Source: Caldilineaceae bacterium
GTDB lineage: Bacteria > Chloroflexota > Anaerolineae > Caldilineales > Caldilineaceae
Direction of reading: 5' to 3'
Assembly: GCA_020846635.1 (NCBI GenBank)
Contig: JADLDO010000028.1
Coordinates: 868,001-932,000 of the forward strand
Length of the DNA stretch: 64,000 nucleotides
The notes beneath the pieces are model-generated. The model made no database searches. It was not told the DNA's origin and saw nothing but the letters and a program-made list of their open reading frames with translations. Position 1 is the stretch's first letter, and every line of letters starts with the position of its first letter. This document shows positions 61,735 through 64,000 of this stretch, piece by piece. The translations under genes were made by a program, and so were the position numbers.

Positions 61735-64000
61735 TCAACGCCGCAGCGTGGGCAGTAAAAGTTCGCTGGCGTCCGGCAGCGGCGTATCCAGCGTCACCGT
61801 CACGGTCGCTGTCGCCACAATGCTGGCACTGCCGCTGTCTGTCACACGGAAGGTGAAGTGATCTACCCCGGCAAATCCCGCTGTGGGCGTATAGTCGAAA
61901 TGCCCTTCGCTGTGAAGCTGCGATCCCGCTTCAACGCTCCCTGCTGTGGGTGGTGTCTCCACCTGCAAGACAAATGTATCTCCCGGATCCGGGTCTTCTA
62001 CGGTGACCCAGACCGGGATGGCGCTGCCATTGTTGACGCCGTTCCCCGTTGCGTTTACTACAACGGGCGCGTCGTTGACCGGAGTGACGCGCACAGTGAC
62101 CTGTGCCGCCTCTGCCAGTTGCAGCCCCGCGCCATCAATGACTTGCAGCGCAAAGTGATCTTCGCCAAAGAAGTTCACTTCGGGTTGGTAGGAGATGACG
62201 TTGTTGTGGATGCTCGCCACGCCGTGGCTCGCCTGTGCAGCCAAAACGACCGTATGCGTGTCACCGGGGTCCGGGTCGATGATGTCGAGCGTGATGCCCT
62301 CCAGCAGCGTATCCTCCGCGGTTGTCACCGTGAGATCGGCGGCGATAGGCACCGTCATCGTCACCGGATCCGTTGCGATGGGGTCAAAGGTCGCCGTGAT
62401 TGTGCGCGCTGTGTAGAGCGCCACGGTTGCTGTCACCCCCGCACGCGCATCCACCCCCATCCAACCGGCAAAATGATAGCCCGCCGCGGGATGAGGCGTT
62501 AGCTCGACCAGGGTTGTCGCGGGGTAAAGCGTGCTGCCATCCAGCGGCGCACCTGGCGGCTCACTGCTGACTGTGCCGCCCACAGCGTGGATGGTGAGCG
62601 GTACGGATTGGGGTGGAGCGATTTGGCGGCGAAAGAGGTTGATGGAGCCAGGGGGCACGTCCAGTCCATAGGCTTCCGTGGTCGTCCAAAACGCAAAGCG
62701 TCCATCGGCGCTTAGCCCGCCGCTTTCCACAGGCGCACTGCTTGGCGTCGCGGCTTCCACCCAATTGACAGTTGTCCAGCCCTCAGGATGGAACGGCGCG
62801 CTGCGCTGGATCAGCAGATCATCGACTGGACGCAGGTCGCCATGCGCCACCCAGGCCACTTGGCTGTGTGCGGCGGGGGGGATCAGCGGATCCCATGCCA
62901 GGTCGAGCAGCGTGGGCTCTGTTATCGAATAGGCGTGGCTCATCCAGATCAGATGACGGTCGCTGCTATTCGCATAGTCGCCCACGGAAAGATAGAGATC
63001 CTGCCCTGGGTGGCTGTCGCCGCTGCCAGGAATATCATCTGCGCTGACAAAGGCGATCTGATCGCGCCAGGGGGCAATGCGCGCCAAACGTGCGCCTTGC
63101 GGTGTCAACAGGGCCGCGCCATCGCCCATGCGATTGATGGCAACCATGCTGCGCGCGTTGGGGTCAAGGCTGCCATCTGCCAAAACGCCTAGCTGTGCCA
63201 ACAGCACGTCGGCGCTTGTTCCGTTGCCAGCTAATTCGGGCAGCAGATTCATCGCACGCGTCAACCAGACCACCGCGCGCCCATCTTGCCGGATCGAGGG
63301 GTTGAAAGAGGCGCGGTCGCCCGTGGTGGAGCCGTCTGTGGTGACGCTCAGGAGGTGAATTTGTGCGGGAGTATCAAAAAAGTCGCCGTTATGGTCCGGG
63401 TCCAAATCGGCCAAGAAGATATCTTCTGCTTGATTGCCGTCGCTGATTCCCGCCACGAACTCAGCAAAGGCACTGGCAAAGACCACGTAGCGCCCGCTGA
63501 AATCGGCATCGATCTGGGTGAAGTTCTGAGTGATATTGGTCAGATTGGCGGGCACACCGTCAACATCCCGGCTGATCAGCGCCAGGCGTCCCGTTGCCAG
63601 ATCTTTCACATAGAGGTTGAGATGACTGCGTAAGGCTCCTGTGGCAAGATTTCCGGCGAAGCTGCGGAAGTAGACATAACGTCCATTGCCGGAAAGAGCC
63701 GCCCGATCACTGGCGTGGTCAGCTTGTTCGCCCGCGGGGCCAGTGCTCACCCGCTGCACATGACCTGCCTGCCAGACGAAGATGTCCGAGCTGCCATTTG
63801 TATCGCCAGGGACAAGCCGGTTACTGCCCGAATCAAAGAGTACCACCTGTCCATCCACCGACGCGTCACCCCAGCGTATGCCTCCGTCGATGCAAGGCGC
63901 AGGCACGCCCAACGCCGTGGCACAACTTTGTACCGGGCGTGGGCTCATCAGGTCGGGTGGGGAGAGAGCCGCGTCTATCGCGGCTCTCTCCCCCATCATG
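61735..64000 (-). CDS. Giant exported PD40 protein, N-terminal part outside window
   Basis: The frame is open to the window end, so at least 754 residues are present and the N-terminus is missing. The visible part starts in a PD40 propeller of the same type as its neighbour (LVPGDTNGSSDIFVW and others). It continues with an InlB-type B repeat (VGGTVSSEPPGA, AGYHFAGWMGVDA, ITATFDP) near 490-530 and two or three cadherin/VCBS-type tandem repeats (VTPVNDAPVVV, FDYTPTAGFAGVDHFTFRVTD). It ends 37 bases before the other PD40 gene, on the same strand. An adhesive or matrix-binding surface role is likely. Confidence 0.75.
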   Translation of the reverse strand, partial: MMGERAAIDAALSPPDLMSPRPVQSCATALGVPAPCIDGGIRWGDASVDGQVVLFDSGSNRLVPGDTNGSSDIFVWQAGHVQRVSTGPAGEQADHASDRAALSGNGRYVYFRSFAGNLATGALRSHLNLYVKDLATGRLALISRDVDGVPANLTNITQNFTQIDADFSGRYVVFASAFAEFVAGISDGNQAEDIFLADLDPDHNGDFFDTPAQIHLLSVTTDGSTTGDRASFNPSIRQDGRAVVWLTRAMNLLPELAGNGTSADVLLAQLGVLADGSLDPNARSMVAINRMGDGAALLTPQGARLARIAPWRDQIAFVSADDIPGSGDSHPGQDLYLSVGDYANSSDRHLIWMSHAYSITEPTLLDLAWDPLIPPAAHSQVAWVAHGDLRPVDDLLIQRSAPFHPEGWTTVNWVEAATPSSAPVESGGLSADGRFAFWTTTEAYGLDVPPGSINLFRRQIAPPQSVPLTIHAVGGTVSSEPPGAPLDGSTLYPATTLVELTPHPAAGYHFAGWMGVDARAGVTATVALYTARTITATFDPIATDPVTMTVPIAADLTVTTAEDTLLEGITLDIIDPDPGDTHTVVLAAQASHGVASIHNNVISYQPEVNFFGEDHFALQVIDGAGLQLAEAAQVTVRVTPVNDAPVVVNATGNGVNNGSAIPVWVTVEDPDPGDTFVLQVETPPTAGSVEAGSQLHSEGHFDYTPTAGFAGVDHFTFRVTDSGSASIVATATVTVTLDTPLPDASELLLPTLRR
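63962..63990. other. Strong stem-loop at the window end
   Basis: GAGAGAGCCGCG (63962-63973) pairs perfectly over 12 bp with CGCGGCTCTCTC (63979-63990), loop TCTAT. It lies inside the open frame of the PD40 gene and would be a very stable mRNA hairpin. Confidence 0.6.

Overview
The window is GC-rich, densely coded bacterial chromosome, and about 54 protein genes can be supported. I read it as a Chloroflexota genome (Anaerolineae/Caldilineae type). That is inference from the two sugar-binding lipoproteins with combined Tat and lipobox signals followed by Ala/Pro/Thr-rich linkers, the many secreted TolB-like (PD40) and SH3 proteins, the full-length cobalamin-dependent MetH and the general gene content. 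There is no rRNA, tRNA, CRISPR array, intact transposon or phage block.

Layout. 1-9.5 kb: sugar-acid catabolism (a galactonate-type enolase-superfamily dehydratase cut by the window edge, a serine hydrolase, mannonate dehydratase), three unrelated minus-strand enzymes, and a complete sugar ABC transporter (binding protein and two permeases). 9.5-12.7 kb: a 56-residue glycine-zipper protein, a phosphodiesterase-fold hydrolase, a dienelactone-hydrolase-like enzyme and an APH-fold kinase. 12.7-24.5 kb, all minus strand: histidine kinase and response regulator, an APH-fold kinase coupled to a small membrane protein, an SH3/TolB secreted protein, a MacAB-like ATPase/permease/adaptor set, a membrane glycosyltransferase and an O-antigen-ligase-like polymerase. 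24.6-27.8 kb: a second sugar ABC operon with a LacI-type operator candidate. 28-37 kb: small stress/metabolism genes, a GH116 glucosylceramidase-family enzyme coupled to a neutral-ceramidase-family protein, and hairpin repeats. 37-42.8 kb: PhoD-like phosphatase, nucleotidyltransferase, amidohydrolase, RraA-like aldolase and sialidase-fold protein. 42.9-49.9 kb: the cobalamin locus. 49.9-53.2 kb: a frameshifted antitoxin-like remnant, a VapBC-type pair, an Asp-nucleophile alpha/beta hydrolase, an APH(6)-like kinase and LspA. 53.3-64 kb: a ScyD/HbpS fusion, a SelA-like PLP enzyme, an M28 peptidase and two very large secreted PD40 proteins, one carrying an M23 peptidase domain.

The most interesting locus is 42.9-46.0 kb. 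A minus-strand cobalamin riboswitch with its own intrinsic terminator precedes two secreted proteins that share a transcobalamin-type (DUF4430-like) domain. The first also carries a prenyltransferase/squalene-cyclase-like alpha-barrel like that of intrinsic factor and transcobalamin, but in the opposite domain order. The second has a Pro/Thr-rich stalk and a C-terminal membrane anchor. Divergent to them lies metH, the cobalamin-dependent methionine synthase. The layout suggests a B12-repressed surface cobalamin-capture pair next to a major consumer of the cofactor. The GH116 plus ceramidase-family pair is the second locus that merits attention.
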